Shown here: positions 62,246 through 64,000 of the stretch, piece after piece
How the letters are laid out: every line of letters begins with the position of its first letter
Position numbering within the stretch: the stretch's first letter is position 1
Origin: Solimonas marina
GTDB lineage: Bacteria > Pseudomonadota > Gammaproteobacteria > Nevskiales > Nevskiaceae
Direction: 5' to 3'
Assembly (NCBI RefSeq): GCF_012241385.1
Contig: NZ_JAAVXB010000008.1
Span: 62,001-126,000, forward strand
Length of the DNA: 64,000 bases
Notes under the pieces: generated by a model
Seen by the model: only the letters and a program-made list of their open reading frames with translations
What the model was told of the DNA's origin: nothing
Databases searched by the model: none
Made by a program: the position numbers and the translations under genes

Positions 62246-63717
62246 AGGGGCTTACGTGCCTGACGGCCATCGCCGCGGTGACGCTCAGTGGCTGCGCGAG
62301 CATGGCGCCGGACTATCAGCGTCCGGCCAGCCCGGTCGCCGCGCAGTTCCAGGATCACGCGGCGATCGCAGGCGCCAGCGCCAAGAGTGCTCAGGTCGCC
62401 GATCTGGCGTGGAAGGACTTGATGCGCGATTCACGCCTGCAGCAAGTGGTGGCGATGGCGCTGAACAACAATCGCGACCTGCGCGTGGCGGTACTCGACA
62501 TCGCCAAGGCGCGTGCCGAGTACCGGATTCAGGGCGCCGATCTGTTTCCGACGATCAGCGCCGATGGCGCTGAAAACGTGGCCAAGACCTCGGCGGCGCT
62601 CAGCAGCACCGGCAAGTCGTCGATTAGTCGCGAGTTCACCGCGTCGGTTGGGTTCAGCAGCTACGAGCTCGATCTGTTCGGTCGTGTCCGTAGTCTGAAG
62701 AATGAGGCGCTGGAAACCTATCTGGCGACCGCCGAGACCGAACGCAGCACGCGCATCAGTCTGGTGGCCGAAGTCGCTGCCGACTGGCTGACGCTGGCGG
62801 CCGACTATCAGCATCTGGCACTGGCGCAGAAGACGCTCGACAGTCAACGCGAGACGCTGAAGCTGACCGAATATCAGCATGAGCAGGGTGTCGCGTCGGC
62901 ACTCGATGTCGCTAGTATCCAGACCAGCGTCGAGACGGCGCGTGCCGACGTTGCCACCTACAAGGCGCAGGGCCTGCAGGATCGCAACGCGCTGGAACTG
63001 GTGGTCGGCCATGCGATTCCGGAAGCCTTGCTGCCCAAGAACCTCGGCGAGACGCCGGTCGCGCTGGCGGCGGTGCCGGCCGACCTCGATTCACGCGTTC
63101 TGCTGTTGCGGCCGGACGTGATGTCCGCCGAACACACGCTCAAGGCCGCCAACGCCGATATCGGGGCCGCACGCGCTGCGTTCTTTCCCACCATCTCACT
63201 GACCGCCAGCGCCGGCCGCGGCAGTAACGAATTATCGAACCTGTTCGACAGTGGCAACGGGACCTGGTCGTTCGCGCCGAGCATCAGCGTGCCCTTGTTC
63301 AGCGCCGGCGGACTCAAGGCCAGCCTGCAGGAATCGAAGATCGAGCGTGACATCGCCGTCGCCGACTACGAGAAGGCGATTCAGACCGCCTTCGGCGAGG
63401 TTGCCGACGCGCTTGCCGTGCGCTCGACGATCGACGAGCGTCTCGACGCGCAGCAGGCGTTGGTGAAGGTGGCGTCGCGTGCCTACGAGCTGGCCGATGC
63501 GCGCTACCGCAGTGGCGTCGACAGCTACCTCGACGCGCTCGACGCGCAGCGCACGCTCTACAGCGCGCAGCAGGACCTGATCACCCTGCAACTGACCGAG
63601 CAGAGCAATCGCATCACGCTCTACAAGGTCCTGGGCGGCGGCGCCGATGCACGTGCCGAAGATCTGAGCACGGCCCAGGCGTCGGCCGCGACCCCGACAA
63701 GCGATGCCGGCGAGTAA
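62242..63717 (+). CDS. outer-membrane efflux channel (OprM-like lipoprotein)
   Basis: 491 residues of the NodT/OprM family. A lipobox (LSGCAS) at the N terminus, then two copies of the alpha-barrel repeat (conserved [11 protein letters not shown] and [14 protein letters not shown] regions; [12 protein letters not shown]). It completes the tripartite pump. ATGA overlap with the pump gene. Confidence 0.96.
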   Translation: MKGLTCLTAIAAVTLSGCASMAPDYQRPASPVAAQFQDHAAIAGASAKSAQVADLAWKDLMRDSRLQQVVAMALNNNRDLRVAVLDIAKARAEYRIQGADLFPTISADGAENVAKTSAALSSTGKSSISREFTASVGFSSYELDLFGRVRSLKNEALETYLATAETERSTRISLVAEVAADWLTLAADYQHLALAQKTLDSQRETLKLTEYQHEQGVASALDVASIQTSVETARADVATYKAQGLQDRNALELVVGHAIPEALLPKNLGETPVALAAVPADLDSRVLLLRPDVMSAEHTLKAANADIGAARAAFFPTISLTASAGRGSNELSNLFDSGNGTWSFAPSISVPLFSAGGLKASLQESKIERDIAVADYEKAIQTAFGEVADALAVRSTIDERLDAQQALVKVASRAYELADARYRSGVDSYLDALDAQRTLYSAQQDLITLQLTEQSNRITLYKVLGGGADARAEDLSTAQASAATPTSDAGE

Positions 63718-63765
63718 CGGCGGCGGGTAGGGGCGGAAACGTCTGCCCGCCGCTCGCCTTGTCGT

Positions 63766-64000
63766 TCATGGCGCGTCGACTGTCAGGTCGCGGCGTGGCG
63801 TGGTGTCGTGATGCCGCGCCTCGGCGGTAACGACCAGCAGGTCGCAGCTGGCTTCACCGATCAGTGCTTCGGCGGTGCTGCCGAGCAACAGCCGCTCGAA
63901 ACGGTGGCGGTCGTTGCTGCCGAGGACGATGGCGTCGGCATGCAGGGTTTCAGCGCAGTCGACGATCGCGCTGGCGGTCGGGCCGATGCGGAAGTGACGG
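63766..64000 (-). CDS. universal stress protein, C-terminal part (runs off the window)
   Basis: At least 77 C-terminal residues are present; the start is beyond 64000. The nucleotide-binding signature of UspA proteins is visible as VLGSNDRHRFERLLLGSTAEALI (pattern G-2x-G-9x-GS/T, read from LGSN to LGST), followed by CDLLVV. Such proteins bind ATP and support survival in stasis or low oxygen. It converges with the efflux operon; a GC-rich stem without a T-run sits in the 48-base gap. Confidence 0.8.
   Translation of the reverse strand, partial: RHFRIGPTASAIVDCAETLHADAIVLGSNDRHRFERLLLGSTAEALIGEASCDLLVVTAEARHHDTTPRRDLTVDAP

Noticed and set aside
63718-63765. GC-rich hairpin between the efflux channel and the stress-protein gene
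   Set aside because: No T-run on either strand, so not called a terminator.

Overview
This is a GC-rich (roughly two thirds G+C by eye) chromosomal window from a Gram-negative bacterium, most likely a gammaproteobacterium. The evidence is an outer membrane (OmpW, an OprM-like channel, a MetA-type protein), sigma54 control, an AlgB/BphP pair, an FNR-type regulator and a complete phenylacetate (paa) cluster. A free-living Xanthomonadales/Nevskiales-like or pseudomonad-like lineage fits, but no rRNA or other strong taxonomic marker is present. I see no IS element, prophage, tRNA or CRISPR array. The window reads as core or niche-adaptive chromosome with eleven two-component signalling genes.

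Layout. (1) 0.1-4.1 kb: a minus-strand operon of four small genes (DUF1328 membrane protein plus three unknowns) with a good sigma54 promoter, facing a divergent NtrC-type activator and a degenerate histidine kinase. (2) 4.1-12 kb, minus strand: treY (trehalose synthesis), bphO (heme oxygenase), bphP (bacteriophytochrome) and a hybrid histidine kinase. (3) 12.3-18.4 kb, plus strand: two sensor kinases, an AlgB-family sigma54 activator, a strong terminator, and an rpoN gene that carries its own near-perfect sigma54 promoter. (4) 18.4-26.2 kb: a half-size GT9-like protein, ergothioneine genes egtB/egtD, a cation efflux transporter, a thioesterase, an H1-like SWIB protein, a periplasmic FAD oxidase and OmpW. 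(5) 26.3-31.6 kb: an oxygen/heme module of hemN, thioredoxin-like protein, heme-PAS FixL, FixJ and an FNR/ANR regulator. (6) 31.8-36 kb: an HDAC-family deacetylase next to a Pat-like acetyltransferase, trxC, a coiled-coil protein, and an unannotated transcript at about 36.14-36.32 kb. (7) 36.3-49.8 kb: paaX and paaABCDEFZGHIKJ. (8) 49.5-55.6 kb: a small monooxygenase-like protein, an AraC regulator, a PQQ quinohemoprotein alcohol dehydrogenase, an aldehyde dehydrogenase and an outer-membrane protein, which together would feed an arylethanol such as 2-phenylethanol into phenylacetate. (9) 55.7-63.7 kb: a BaeSR-like system divergent from a complete RND efflux operon. A universal stress protein runs off the right end.

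The most interesting signal is a small sigma54 network. Three close matches to the -24/-12 consensus occur in intergenic DNA in the right orientation: upstream of the DUF1328 operon, upstream of rpoN, and upstream of a probable non-coding RNA of about 180 nt. That RNA has two strong stem-loops presenting C6 loops and ends in a Rho-independent terminator. Two sigma54 activators and the sigma factor itself are encoded in the same window, so these parts may form one light- or envelope-responsive circuit. The link between them is inference; the promoter matches and hairpins are visible directly.
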